NCBI RefSeq assembly: GCF_000250675.2
Contig: NC_018681.1
Location: 5,332,001-5,396,000 of the forward strand
DNA from: Nocardia brasiliensis ATCC 700358
GTDB taxonomy: Bacteria; Actinomycetota; Actinomycetes; Mycobacteriales; Mycobacteriaceae
DNA length: 64,000 bases
Reading direction: 5' to 3'
The first letter of the stretch is position 1, and the number at the start of each line of letters is the position of its first letter. The notes beneath the pieces are model-generated. The model did no database searches, was not told where the DNA came from, and saw only the letters and a list, made by a program, of their open reading frames with translations. This document shows, one piece after another, positions 26,019-35,162 of the stretch. A program made the translations under genes and the position numbers.

Positions 26019-27131
26019 TCACAGCTGCCGCGCAGTGCACAGCAGCGCCATATGTTCCAGTGCCGCGCGCCGATCCGCGGCCAGCGCGGCGGCGCCGAGC
26101 ATTTCGGTGGCATCGGCCACCCGGTCGGCGATCATCGACTCGATGTACTCCGGCGCCCCGCTCGCCGCGATCAACTCCCGGCAGCGCGCGATCGCGGCGG
26201 TGTCGAGCACCGGCTGACCGATCAACTCCGCCAACTCGATTCGAGTAGCGCTGTCGGCCACCTCGAACGCGGTGACCACCACGCTGGTCGCTTTGTGCTG
26301 GCCGAGGTCACTGTCTTCCGGCTTCCCGGTGATCGCGGCGGACCCGAAGATGCCGAGCAGATCGTCACGCAGCTGGAAGGCCTCGCCGATCAGCGTGCCG
26401 TAGTGGCCGAGCACGGTTCTCGTGGTCGGCGGGCAATCGGCCAGTGCCGCACCGAGTTCCAGCGGACGGCGCACGGTGTAATTGCCCGATTTCGCGCGCG
26501 CGATGGCCAGCACCGCGTCCAGGGTGGGCAGTTCCCGGCTGTCGTTGGACAGGTCGGCGAACTGCCCCACCGCCAATTCGATCCGCATCCGGTCGTACAG
26601 CGACCACAATCGCGCCAGCGCCGCGGGCGCGACCCCGCTGTCGCGCAGCATCTGTTCGGCCCACACCAGGCACATATCACCGAGCAGGGTCGCCGCCGAC
26701 GCACCGAACCGGGCCGCCGACCCGGATCGGCCGTTCGTCTGATGCCGCTCGGCCAGTCGCAGATGAGCGGCCGCTTCGCCACGGCGCAGCATCCCCTCGT
26801 CCATCACATCGTCTTGCAGCAAAGCGAAGGCGTGCAACAACTCCAGACTGGCGGCCGCCCGCACGGCGGCCGGATCCGGCTCCTCCCCGCACAGCCAGCC
26901 CAGGTACATGAAGGTGGAGCGCAGGCATTTGCCGCCGAGCACGTACTGCCGCAACACCTCGTCGACACCCGTGATCGCCAGCTCCTCGATTCGAGCCTGC
27001 CTCAAGAAGTCGTCGAGTTCGCCGAGCACTCGATCACGAAGTTCGTGCTGCCAGCGGGCGAAGTCGTGCCCGCGATCCCACCCGGCCACCGTCCGCGGCG
27101 GTCCGACCGGATCGAAATACACTGTGCTCAC
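26019..27131 (-). CDS. crtE: Polyprenyl (geranylgeranyl) diphosphate synthase
   Basis: 370 residues. First Asp-rich motif DDVMDEGMLRRG, second motif DDLLGIFG preceded by GEAFQLR, and GGKCLRSTFMYLGW at the N-terminal substrate site. The operon position points to GGPP as product. GTG at 27131 (GGAGAACCCCA upstream) overlaps the glycosyltransferase stop. The long forward frame antisense to it is only a shadow. Confidence 0.9.
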   Translation of the reverse strand: MSTVYFDPVGPPRTVAGWDRGHDFARWQHELRDRVLGELDDFLRQARIEELAITGVDEVLRQYVLGGKCLRSTFMYLGWLCGEEPDPAAVRAAASLELLHAFALLQDDVMDEGMLRRGEAAAHLRLAERHQTNGRSGSAARFGASAATLLGDMCLVWAEQMLRDSGVAPAALARLWSLYDRMRIELAVGQFADLSNDSRELPTLDAVLAIARAKSGNYTVRRPLELGAALADCPPTTRTVLGHYGTLIGEAFQLRDDLLGIFGSAAITGKPEDSDLGQHKATSVVVTAFEVADSATRIELAELIGQPVLDTAAIARCRELIAASGAPEYIESMIADRVADATEMLGAAALAADRRAALEHMALLCTARQL

Positions 27132-28450
27132 TGGGGTTCTCCGTTTCGGGTAGCCGCGACGCCGGGATCGGCTCGTTGCCTGGCATGAACAGACGACACC
27201 TGCGCCAACGCCGTGGCGATCGACTCGAACGGGGCGTATCCGGCGATCTCGGCCGCCATCCGACGGGCCGCCGCGCGGATGTGCGGAGCAGACGCGACGT
27301 GGTCGACGGCCGCCGCGAGCGCGGCGGGCCGGGGACGAGCGGTCCCCAGATCGACTCCGACGCCGGAATAGGCGACACGGGAGGCGATTTCGGGCTTGTC
27401 CGCGGTGTCGCCCGCGACGATCAGCGGCACCCCGTGGCGCAATGCCTGCTGCACGCCGCCGTACCCGCCGTTGGTGATCATCACATCCACGTGGGGCATC
27501 AGGTGTTCGTAGGGAACGAAGTCGGTGACGTACGCATTCGACGGAATCGGCGCGGTGAGCATGGGCGCACCACCGGTACACGCGACGACCAGCAGGTCGT
27601 GGCGCTCGCGCAACGCCATCAGAGTCGGTCGGATCAATTGGCCGAAATCGCTGTTGTCCCAAGTTCCTTGGGTCACATGCACCACCTTGCGCCCGGTACG
27701 CAACGCGTCCCACCACGTCGGCAACACCGGATCCGGGGCGGCGCCGGGCGGGATCGGTCCGGTGAAGACCACCGAGCCGGGCAGGTCACCACGCGGGTAC
27801 TCGAACCCGGGCACGGTGAATTGAAGGAGCCGGTCGGCAAGTACGGGCCAGTCCAGCAGAAAACGTGGCGCGGGACCGACCCCGAGCTCACGCAGCATCG
27901 TGTCGAGCCGCGTCTGCGCTCCGCGAAAGAGCACGCGCTGCACGACCCGGTTCATCGCGGTGTAGTCGCGCCCCGCGCGAGGCTGCCAACCGGTGCCGAA
28001 CGGAGCACAGTCCGCGCTCGACAACATCAGCGGCACGACTCCGCACGCGAGTACCGGCGGACGCGCCGCGGCGCCGAGCACGAGCGGAATCGCGCCGGTG
28101 AACATGACATCGACCAGCACCGCATCGAACTCGGTCCGCTCCAGCACTGCGTGCAGCGCGTGGTACTGGGCGCGCAGTGGCGACAGGAAGCCGGTTCGCA
28201 TCTCGGTAGCGCCGGTTCGCCAGCGCCGCACCAGGTTCGGGGTCCGGCCGCTATTGGAGGCCACCCGCGCCACCTCGGCTTCGTGCGGCAGGGACGTCGC
28301 CCGCACGCCACTCGCCCGGACCGCGTCCACGAATGCGGCGCCGGTCAGGAACCGCACGTCGTGACCACGCCGACGCAGCTCGGCCGCCACCGCCAGCATG
28401 GGTGTCACATGTCCGGGAATCGGTGACGCCGCGATCAGATATCGAGCCAT
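27128..28450 (-). CDS. MGT-type glycosyltransferase, first gene of the carotenoid operon
   Basis: 440 residues, GT1/GT-B fold: N-terminal IAASPIPGHVTPMLAVAAEL and C-terminal VHVTQGTWDN, DFVPYEHLMPHVDVMITNGG then YGGVQQALRHGVPLIVAG, the nucleotide-sugar (PSPG-like) motif of MGT/CrtX enzymes. Inferred to glycosylate a hydroxylated carotenoid because it heads the crt operon. ATG at 28450 with GAAGGAAC upstream. Translational coupling to crtE. Confidence 0.85.
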   Translation of the reverse strand: MARYLIAASPIPGHVTPMLAVAAELRRRGHDVRFLTGAAFVDAVRASGVRATSLPHEAEVARVASNSGRTPNLVRRWRTGATEMRTGFLSPLRAQYHALHAVLERTEFDAVLVDVMFTGAIPLVLGAAARPPVLACGVVPLMLSSADCAPFGTGWQPRAGRDYTAMNRVVQRVLFRGAQTRLDTMLRELGVGPAPRFLLDWPVLADRLLQFTVPGFEYPRGDLPGSVVFTGPIPPGAAPDPVLPTWWDALRTGRKVVHVTQGTWDNSDFGQLIRPTLMALRERHDLLVVACTGGAPMLTAPIPSNAYVTDFVPYEHLMPHVDVMITNGGYGGVQQALRHGVPLIVAGDTADKPEIASRVAYSGVGVDLGTARPRPAALAAAVDHVASAPHIRAAARRMAAEIAGYAPFESIATALAQVSSVHARQRADPGVAATRNGEPQ

Positions 28451-28911
28451 GCAACTGTTCCTTCGCTGGTCGCCAGGCAGGCGCCGGCCACGTCGAGCCC
28501 TGCGATCCGGACGGCGGGCGGCGCCGCTGCCACCCGCCCCGGCAAGACCTCGACGCCGCCGGAGCAGGGTCGCCGCCTCGCGTGCACCGCCTCGACGCCG
28601 ATCGACATCCCCGTGTCGATTGACACGGCGCCGATCGGGAAGACCGGACGGGTATGAACCCACGCAAGCTCCTCTCGGGCGGTTGAGACACATCCTACGC
28701 TAAACGATGCGAAAACGATGCAGCGTGTCGGCAGCACTGTCCGGTTCCTGTTTTTTCGGGCATCTACGTCAAATCCCTTGTGGCGCAGCACTGGAGCGCC
28801 GACGGGCTCGGCCCGAAGTCGCGGGGCCCGTCGCAGCAGGGCACCGCGCACATCGGCGCGACTGTCAAACTCTTTCAGAAACTTAATCATTTGCCAAGCC
28901 CTTCCCTGGCA
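28451..28911. other. Carotenoid operon upstream region
   Basis: 460 bp between the glycosyltransferase start and the 3' end of the MerR-type regulator. No convincing gene. It must hold the operon promoter. The direct repeats at 28704-28721 are the only clear signal; AAACTTAATCATT near 28880 is a local AT-rich patch. Confidence 0.5.
28704..28721. promoter_or_regulatory. 11-bp-spaced ACGATGC direct repeats upstream of the crt operon
   Basis: ACGATGC at 28704-28710 and 28715-28721, one helical turn (11 bp) apart, about 250 bp upstream of the first operon gene. CarH-type regulators bind such 11-bp direct repeats. The same core recurs in the promoter of the regulator itself (29848-29884). Confidence 0.6.
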
Positions 28912-29784
28912 TCAGCCGAGAATGTCGATCGCCTCCTCCAGCGAGTCGACTCGAATCACCCCCTCGGGCAGTTCGTTCACACACCAGCCAGGCCCCGCGA
29001 CGACGGTGCGGGTCGCAGTGTCACGCACCGATCGCGCCAGCTCCGGACTCGCCGTTTCGCGCGTATGCGCCCACAACACCGCGACGCTGCCCGGTCCCTG
29101 CTTCGCCATCGCATCGGCGAGCGCATCCGCCGGCACCGACGCACCCAGCAGCACCGCGGGGATACCGCGCTCGGCCAGCGCCGCACGCAGCACTTCCAGC
29201 GGCAGCGCGTGCGTCTCCCCCGCGACGCACGCGAGCACGACCACCGGCACACCGGCCACCGGCCGCAGCAGCGGCACCACCCGGTGCAGACTGGTGGCCA
29301 CCGCCCAGGACAACACGTGTTCGACATCGATCAACCGATCGCCATCGGCTTGCCGCCGTTCGATCTCGGCAAACGCCGGACGGCACAACCGATTCCACGT
29401 CGCGACGACGCCGTGACCGACGAAATGACCGATGATCACCGCCAGCAGTTCCGTAGGGTCCAGGCGTTCCGCGGCCGCCAGCACGGGCGCTGTATCGCCG
29501 AGCGCCGGAATCGGAACAGCGACCGCGCGCGCCGCTCGGGCGGCGTTGCCAGGACTCGCCCCTGCCCGCACCAGCCCCACCATCCGCGCGATCACGGCGA
29601 GATCGGTCTGCGAGTAGTGCCGATGCCTGCCCGGCCGATGCAGAGACGGGCCGAGCCCGTAGCGCTGCGTCCAGCTGCGCAAAGTCGCGACGGGAATCCC
29701 GACCATCCGCGCCGCCTGTCCCACGGTGTATTCGACGGCGGGCGCGCGGGATCCACCGCTTCCCGCGCCCTCGGTGCCGTTCAC
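28912..29784 (-). CDS. MerR-HTH / B12-binding-fold regulator (CarH/LitR-like)
   Basis: 290 residues. The MerR HTH runs from residue 19 to about 75 (YTVGQAARMVGIPVATLRSW, RYGLGPSLHRPGRHRHYSQ). Then comes a four-helix cap with VEHVLSWAV (Glu155-His156) and a Rossmann-like B12 fold with VVVLACVAGETHALPLEVL. His192 in ETHALP corresponds to the lower-ligand His of the E/DxHxxG motif, though the Gly is replaced by Pro. The Trp of the CarH W-x9-EH motif is missing. Family members repress carotenoid genes in the dark. The start at 29784 is GTG. The light and B12 response needs testing. Confidence 0.82.
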   Translation of the reverse strand: MNGTEGAGSGGSRAPAVEYTVGQAARMVGIPVATLRSWTQRYGLGPSLHRPGRHRHYSQTDLAVIARMVGLVRAGASPGNAARAARAVAVPIPALGDTAPVLAAAERLDPTELLAVIIGHFVGHGVVATWNRLCRPAFAEIERRQADGDRLIDVEHVLSWAVATSLHRVVPLLRPVAGVPVVVLACVAGETHALPLEVLRAALAERGIPAVLLGASVPADALADAMAKQGPGSVAVLWAHTRETASPELARSVRDTATRTVVAGPGWCVNELPEGVIRVDSLEEAIDILG

Positions 29785-29847
29785 GAGCCGTCACCGAGGG
29801 CAACCGGCCGGCCAGGCACCATCGCGTCTCCTCAGATCGGGCTTTGT

Positions 29848-29884
29848 GATGCACGATACCAACTAACGATGCACTATTGATGCA
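29848..29884. promoter_or_regulatory. GATGCA repeats in the regulator promoter
   Basis: GATGCA at 29848, 29868 and 29879; the last two are 11 bp apart, the first 20 bp before. All are in the same orientation, 64-100 bp upstream of the regulator start and also upstream of the divergent secreted-protein gene. Shared core with the crt promoter repeats suggests autoregulation. Confidence 0.6.
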
Positions 29885-30005
29885 AGCCACCCTCGGCAAT
29901 ATAGTTCATTTGCTTAACTATTAAGTGTTTGAGATTGTTGGTGTAGGGCAACCGGCTGATGGATGGCCACCTTGTGGCAAAGATCGACAGACTCAGGGAG
30001 AACCC

Positions 30006-30506
30006 ATGTTCCACAACACTTCTCGCCGATTGACCGCAAGCCTGCTCGGGCTCGGCCTCTCGACCGTGGGTGCGGCCTGGATCGCCGCGCCGCACGCTGC
30101 GGCCGCACCAGCGGTGGATTGCCGTGCGCCCGGCGCCAGTCGAGTCGTCGGTGCGCTCGACGGGGCGCAGTGCACGGCGACCAGCGTCGATGGCAGCGCG
30201 GCTGCGGCGTTCGGCTTCGACGGTGCCGCCTACGCCGACGCCGGTCCCGCGAGCCTGGCGCTGGCGTTGGCCCAGAACGGCGGCACCGCCACCGCGCGAT
30301 CGCAGTCCCTGGCAGGTCCGGCCGCCATCGCCATCGGGCCCGGAGCCACCGTCAACGCCGCCGGGGTACGCCCGGGACTGTCGATCGCCGTCGCCGGTCC
30401 GGGTGCCACCGTCGAATTGACCGGGCAGACCGGACCCACCTGCGGCGGCGGGCTCGCGTTCGCCGGTGACTTCCAAACCTTGCAAGGGTGCCTGTCCACC
30501 CGGTGA
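30006..30506 (+). CDS. Secreted protein of unknown function
   Basis: 166 residues. Sec signal peptide (RRLTASLLGLGLSTVGAAWI, AxA site in HAAAAPAVD). The mature domain is Ala/Gly-rich with two half-repeats of DGSAAAAFGFDGAAYADAG / GPAAIAIGPGATVNAAGV and ends with a CGGGLAF..LQGC pair, probably a disulfide. RBS CAGGGAG before ATG 30006. I do not recognise the family. Divergent from the CarH-like regulator, so possibly co-regulated. Confidence 0.7.
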   Translation: MFHNTSRRLTASLLGLGLSTVGAAWIAAPHAAAAPAVDCRAPGASRVVGALDGAQCTATSVDGSAAAAFGFDGAAYADAGPASLALALAQNGGTATARSQSLAGPAAIAIGPGATVNAAGVRPGLSIAVAGPGATVELTGQTGPTCGGGLAFAGDFQTLQGCLSTR

Positions 30507-30608
30507 CCCCGCCCAGTTCGTTGTCGACGCGAGGTCGCACCGGTGGCCTCGCGTCGACAGCGGGTCCACCCTGCTACGACGAGTCCGAACATCAGAAGGA
30601 GATCTTTC

Positions 30609-31484
30609 ATGCGAGTGGGTCAGCCGAGCCGGACCGCGTTGGGCGCCGCCCGCGGGCGCGCGGTGCATCAGCGCGCCGACGAACCGGTGATCTTTCCCGA
30701 TCCGCTGGCTGTCCCGATCGCCGAGGCAGCCGCCGCACTATCGGCCGAGGACCGGGAAGTGCCTTGGGAGGCAAGGCTTTTCCTTGCGATGCGGCACCGC
30801 TTCGCCGAGGACGAGCTCGCCGCCCGCGTGCACGACGTACGTCAGGTCGTGGTCCTGGGCGCCGGCCTGGACACCTTCGGCGTGCGCAACACCTATCCGA
30901 ACATGACGGTCTTCTCGGTCGATCACCCCGACACTCAGGCCTGGAAACGGGACCGCCTCACCGATGCCCGGATAGCGGTCCCCGCCTCGTTACGTTTCGT
31001 AGCAGTGGATTTCGAGACCGACTCACTCGCCACTCGGCTGCGCGAGTCCGGATTCGACCCCGCCGCGCCGACCTTCTTCATCTGGCTGGGCGTGGTCCAA
31101 TACCTCACCGACGCTGCGATCGACACCACCCTGAGTTTCATCGCCGAGCTGCCCGCGCCGAGTCAGTTGATCATCGACTACAGCGAGCCGATATCGGCTC
31201 TGCCCGCGGACAACCGAGCGATTGTCGAGGTCCTCGCCGGCGTCATGGCGGCCATCGGCGAGCCATGGCTGTCGCTGTTCACCGCAGACGAGATCGCCAC
31301 CAAGCTGACCGAATTCGGCTTCGGTGCGATCGAGGACCTCGGCTGGCAGGACATGATCGCCCGCTTCGCACCGGACAGCACCGCAACAGATCAGGTCGGC
31401 GGACATGTGCTTCGAGCCGCACATCCAGGTCGCCCCACCATCGAAGCAGCCGCCGAAAGGACAGAAGATGAGCGCCATGAATAG
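30609..31484 (+). CDS. TIGR00027-type SAM-dependent methyltransferase
   Basis: 291 residues. The family is abundant in mycobacteria and Nocardia. ARLFLAMRHRFAEDELA, the SAM site VVVLGAGLDTFGVRN, VDHPDTQAWKRDRL and FFIWLGVVQYLTDAAID are diagnostic of this leucine-carboxymethyltransferase-like group. RBS AGAAGGAGATC before ATG 30609. It overlaps the tspO start by 17 nt, so the two are coupled. Substrate unknown; carotenoid or lipid methylation is possible from context only. Confidence 0.85.
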   Translation: MRVGQPSRTALGAARGRAVHQRADEPVIFPDPLAVPIAEAAAALSAEDREVPWEARLFLAMRHRFAEDELAARVHDVRQVVVLGAGLDTFGVRNTYPNMTVFSVDHPDTQAWKRDRLTDARIAVPASLRFVAVDFETDSLATRLRESGFDPAAPTFFIWLGVVQYLTDAAIDTTLSFIAELPAPSQLIIDYSEPISALPADNRAIVEVLAGVMAAIGEPWLSLFTADEIATKLTEFGFGAIEDLGWQDMIARFAPDSTATDQVGGHVLRAAHPGRPTIEAAAERTEDERHE

Positions 31485-31956
31485 TTTTCGACCGCCCCCG
31501 CCCGCCACGCTGCTGTGTACCGGCGCGGCGGTCGCAGCGACCGCGTTGGCCGGTTCGGCCGCGACGGGACCGGGATCAGCGTGGTACCGGCGGGTGAACA
31601 AGCCTGGTTACCAACCACCGTCGGCCGTGTTCCCGATCGTTTGGACCCTGCTCTACGGTGATATCGCCGTGACCAGCGCCTACGCACTCGAAAACGCCTC
31701 CGAACCCGAAAAGACCGCACTCCGGGCAGCTTTGGCGGTGAATCTGGTATTGAACGCGAGCTGGAGCTGGGTGTTCTTCCGCGCCCACCGCCTCGGTACC
31801 GCGACCGCGGTCGCCGCAGCGCTCACCGCCAGCAGCGCCGACCTCAGCCGACGCGTGTCCGCAACCCACCCCGTCGGGCGCGCATCGGTCCTCTACCCGG
31901 CGTGGTGCGCTTTCGCGACGATGCTCTCGGCCGGCATCTGGCGACGCAACCGCTGA
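31468..31956 (+). CDS. tspO: TspO/MBR (CrtK-like) membrane protein
   Basis: 162 residues with five membrane helices. The segment WYRRVNKPGYQPPSAVFPIVWTLLYGD is the TspO/MBR signature (PxW...PP...FxxVWTxLY) and NLVLNASWSWVFFRAHRLG the second one. TspO binds tetrapyrroles. In Rhodobacter the homologue crtK lies in the carotenoid gene cluster and affects pigment gene expression. Here it lies next to the CarH-like regulator and crt operon, a comparable setting. Confidence 0.88.
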   Translation: MSAMNSFRPPPPATLLCTGAAVAATALAGSAATGPGSAWYRRVNKPGYQPPSAVFPIVWTLLYGDIAVTSAYALENASEPEKTALRAALAVNLVLNASWSWVFFRAHRLGTATAVAAALTASSADLSRRVSATHPVGRASVLYPAWCAFATMLSAGIWRRNR

Positions 31957-32191
31957 CTCACCCGCCGAGCGGCGCATGCTGGAGATCCTGTTGCGCCGCT
32001 GCGGTTTCGCCGCACTCTTCGACGCACAATTCACCCGAAGGAACGTTGTCGCTCGATTAGGATTCGAGCGATCGGTGCGACGACTGTTGGGGTGTCGTCC
32101 GCGGTCGGCGAGGGAGGGCACGGTGCCGGGCACAACGGAGTGCGAGCGGGTGGAAATTCGCGTGCCGGCAACGGACCGTCGAAATCAATTG

Positions 32192-33709
32192 GTGATCAAC
32201 AGATCTGTACTCGTGAGCGCAGTGGCGGTCGTCGCACTGCTGGTGATCGGTTGCGGCGCGCCCGCCGGGTTCGATCGTACGGCGGCGTTTCCTGACCATC
32301 TGGCGGACAAGATCGAGCACATCGTGCAGTCGCGCCTGGATGTGCCGGGTTGATACCCGGTGCCGCAGTGGCGATCATCGACCCGCGGTACGGCAAATTC
32401 AGCCGAGCCTACGGTTTCGCCGACGTCGCGACCGAGCGCCGGTCTCAGATCCACGACCGCTACCGGGTCGGCAGTATCACGAAGCCCTTTGTGGCCGTTG
32501 CGATACTGCGACTCGTCGAAGCAGGCGAGCTGGGACTGTACGATCGGCTGAGCAAATTCGTGGCCGGCATCCCCAACGGAGACCGCATCACCATCTGGGA
32601 TCTGCTCGGTATGCGGGGCGGCGTTGTCGACTTCTCCAGCGATTCGGTGTTCGAGCCGCTGATGATGGCCGACGCTGCCATGGCGCGCTGGACGCCGGCG
32701 GACACGTTGCGCCTCATCCAACGCCACCGCGACAAGGCACAGCCCCCGAATTACCAGACCGTGTACTCGAACTCCGAATACTTTCTGCTCGGTCTCGTCC
32801 TGGAGAAGATCACCGGCCGCCCGGTCGGTGTCGTCATCAATGAACTCATCGGTGAATACGGGCTACACGAGACCGGCTACCCGAACGACGCCGTAATGCC
32901 CGCACCCGCCAGCCACGGATACGCATACAGCGGAGACATCCGCACCGATGTCACCATGCGAACCGCGCCGGCGGTCTGGGGGGGCGGCGGCCTCGGTGGT
33001 TTCCTCTGTCACCGACCTCGCCTCCTATGCACAGTCGTTGGGGCGAGGACGACTGCTGCGTCCGGAAAGCTTCGAGGCGCAGACGTCTTTCGTCGAAGGC
33101 ACCAGCTTCGGCTCGACGTTCGAGTACGGGCTCGGACTGATGCGGGCCGGCTCGTGGCTCGGTCACACCGGTTCGGTGCTCGGGTACACCGCGATCACGA
33201 TGTATCTGCCGGAACGCCGGGTGAGCGTCGCGATCACCGTGAACCAGAACACCTTTCCGGTCCGGCGGCTGTATGTCGACGCCAACCTGATCTGGGCGGA
33301 CATCGTCGACGAGCTGTATCCCGGCACACTGTCCGCACCCGACGAGACCGAGACAGTACCGAACCCGCCGCTGCCGGAATCCGCAGATCTCACGGCTCGG
33401 CTCCGCGCGGCCCTCGATCCGGCGACCCCGGCCGCCGGCAGACAGCTGCGCATCGCCGACACCGACGCCGACCCCGAATTGTTTGCCAAGGTCGCCCAAG
33501 TCTACGCAAGTTACAAAATCGCCGTGACCGTCGACAAAGTCACTGAAATAGGCCCTGCCCGAATGCTCGCCACCACCCAGACGACACCCCCATACGGCAA
33601 CACCCCCATGGTTATCCCGTTCTACGCCGTGGACGGAACCTGGCAGATAAGCACCGAATGGGCCTGTCAGCAAATATTCGACGAGGTCGAATCCCTCGCC
33701 TGCGCGTGA
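32192..33709 (+). pseudogene. Frameshifted serine hydrolase (beta-lactamase/DD-peptidase fold) lipoprotein
   Basis: Three frames together give one class C beta-lactamase-like protein. Frame 1 has a lipoprotein signal (VALLVIGCGAP) and ends at RLDVPG (stop by 32353). Frame 2 continues with IPGAAVAIIDPRYGKFSRAY, the catalytic SxxK as SITK (VGSITKPFVAVAILRL) and the YxN motif YSNSEYFLLGLVLEKITG. Frame 3, from about 32995, carries VSSVTDLASYAQSLGRGRLL and the third-motif region LGHTGSVLGYT (HTG). The first shift is at 32345-32355; the second is after a run of seven G near 32985. Two breaks suggest a pseudogene, although sequencing error in the homopolymer could explain one. Confidence 0.75.
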
Positions 33710-33746
33710 AATCGTTCCGCAGCGAACGTTCCCGATCCGATTTCTG

Positions 33747-35036
33747 TCAGTCGAGTTTCGCGAAGAAGGTGCGCAGGTCGGCGACGAGGGAGGCGGGGGC
33801 CTCCATGGCCAGGAAGTGGCCGCCGTGGTCGAGTTCGGTCCAGCGCACGATGTGGTGGTCACGTTCGGCCCAGCGGCGGATGGTGACGTCGTGGGCGGAG
33901 ACCAGCACGGCGGTCGGAACCGTACTACGCACGGCGGTTGCCCAGTCCGCGGCACCGTCGGATTGTCCGGTGTCCCAGTCGTTCCCGTCTGCGGCGCTGC
34001 CGTCCCCGCTCGGTTGCCCCGCGTCCGCGCCGTCACCCGTACCCGAATCGCCCGCGGTGTCGGCGGACCAGTCCGCACCGCTCCACACATTCGCGACGAC
34101 GTCCTCGTAGTAGACCTGTGCCGCCGAACCCGCGGTGCCGGTCAGCCAGTACAGCGAGATGTCGAGGAGGATGCGATCACGGTCGATGCTGTCCTCGGGC
34201 AGGCCGTCTTCGGGCATGGTCAGCTCCTTGAACTTCTCCACGATCCAGGCGAGCTGACCCACCGGCGAATCGTGCAGCCCGTAGGTGACCGTCTGCGGCC
34301 GCTTCGAATTGCATTGCAGATAGGCATCATTGAAGTTCAGCATGCGATTCCAGCGTTGCTGCTCGACCTCGCTCAGCCCGTCCATCTCGCCGTCGGCCCC
34401 GATCGGGAACGTGAGCATCGCGCCGACGTGAATGCCGATCACCTGATCCGGGTGCTGCCTGCCGAGGTGCGGGGCGACGAACGCGCCGGTGTCGTAGCCG
34501 TGTACCCCGTAGCGGTCGTACCCGAGCCGAGCCATCAACTGGCCGAACACCGTTGCCATCTTGTCGGTGCTCATGCCCGGACCGGCCAGCGGTGTGGAGA
34601 ACCCGAAGCCGGGCAGCGACGGAATGACCAGGTGGCAGGCGTCGGCCGGATCCCCGCCGTGCGCAACGGGATTCGACAGCGGACCGATCACGTCGAGGAA
34701 GTCGGTGAATCCACCCGGCCATCCGTGCAGCAGCAGCAAAGGCGTCGCGTCCTGCTCCGGCGAGCGGACGTGCAGGAAGTGGACGTTCTGCCCGTCGACC
34801 GTGGTCGAGAACTGCGGGAGTTCGTTGAGCATCGCTTCCTGTGCCCGCCAATCGAATTCGGTACGCCAGTAGGCGGCAAGCTCTTTCAGGTACTCGACGG
34901 GTACCCCTCGGCTCCAGCCGGCGCCGGGCACCTCGCCGGGCCAGCGGGTGTTGGCGAGCCGCGCGTGCAGGTCATCGATCTCGGCCTGCGGGAACTCGAT
35001 GTGGAAGGGGCGGATGCTGTCTGGCGTGTTTGTCAT
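33747..35036 (-). CDS. Epoxide hydrolase-family alpha/beta hydrolase
   Basis: 429 residues. An N-terminal EHN domain (PFHIEFPQAEIDDLHARLANTR...LKELAAYWRTEFDWRAQEAML) is followed by an alpha/beta hydrolase core. That core has the oxyanion HGWPG, nucleophile in YGVHGYDTGAF (Asp), LLDISLYWLTGTAGSA and the C-terminal HGGHFLAMEAP with catalytic His. A 40-residue acidic Gly/Ser/Asp-rich insertion (residues about 325-365) lies in the cap-to-core region and is unusual. It likely hydrolyses epoxides of unknown structure. Start ATG 35036. Confidence 0.85.
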   Translation of the reverse strand: MTNTPDSIRPFHIEFPQAEIDDLHARLANTRWPGEVPGAGWSRGVPVEYLKELAAYWRTEFDWRAQEAMLNELPQFSTTVDGQNVHFLHVRSPEQDATPLLLLHGWPGGFTDFLDVIGPLSNPVAHGGDPADACHLVIPSLPGFGFSTPLAGPGMSTDKMATVFGQLMARLGYDRYGVHGYDTGAFVAPHLGRQHPDQVIGIHVGAMLTFPIGADGEMDGLSEVEQQRWNRMLNFNDAYLQCNSKRPQTVTYGLHDSPVGQLAWIVEKFKELTMPEDGLPEDSIDRDRILLDISLYWLTGTAGSAAQVYYEDVVANVWSGADWSADTAGDSGTGDGADAGQPSGDGSAADGNDWDTGQSDGAADWATAVRSTVPTAVLVSAHDVTIRRWAERDHHIVRWTELDHGGHFLAMEAPASLVADLRTFFAKLD

Positions 35037-35162
35037 GACGCCGACGGTATTGAACGCTTAGGACAGAGCTGTTCCTAAGCGAAATCTTCGGTGCCGTGCA
35101 CCGACCGCCGGGACCGACGACCTGCGCGCGGCGAACCCCGACCGAAGCCGCCTAGGCTCGAC

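Noticed and set aside
25034..28426. Long plus-strand frames opposite crtI, crtE and the glycosyltransferase (300-416 codons)
   Set aside because: Codon bias shadows of GC-rich minus-strand genes; no domain content or ribosome sites.
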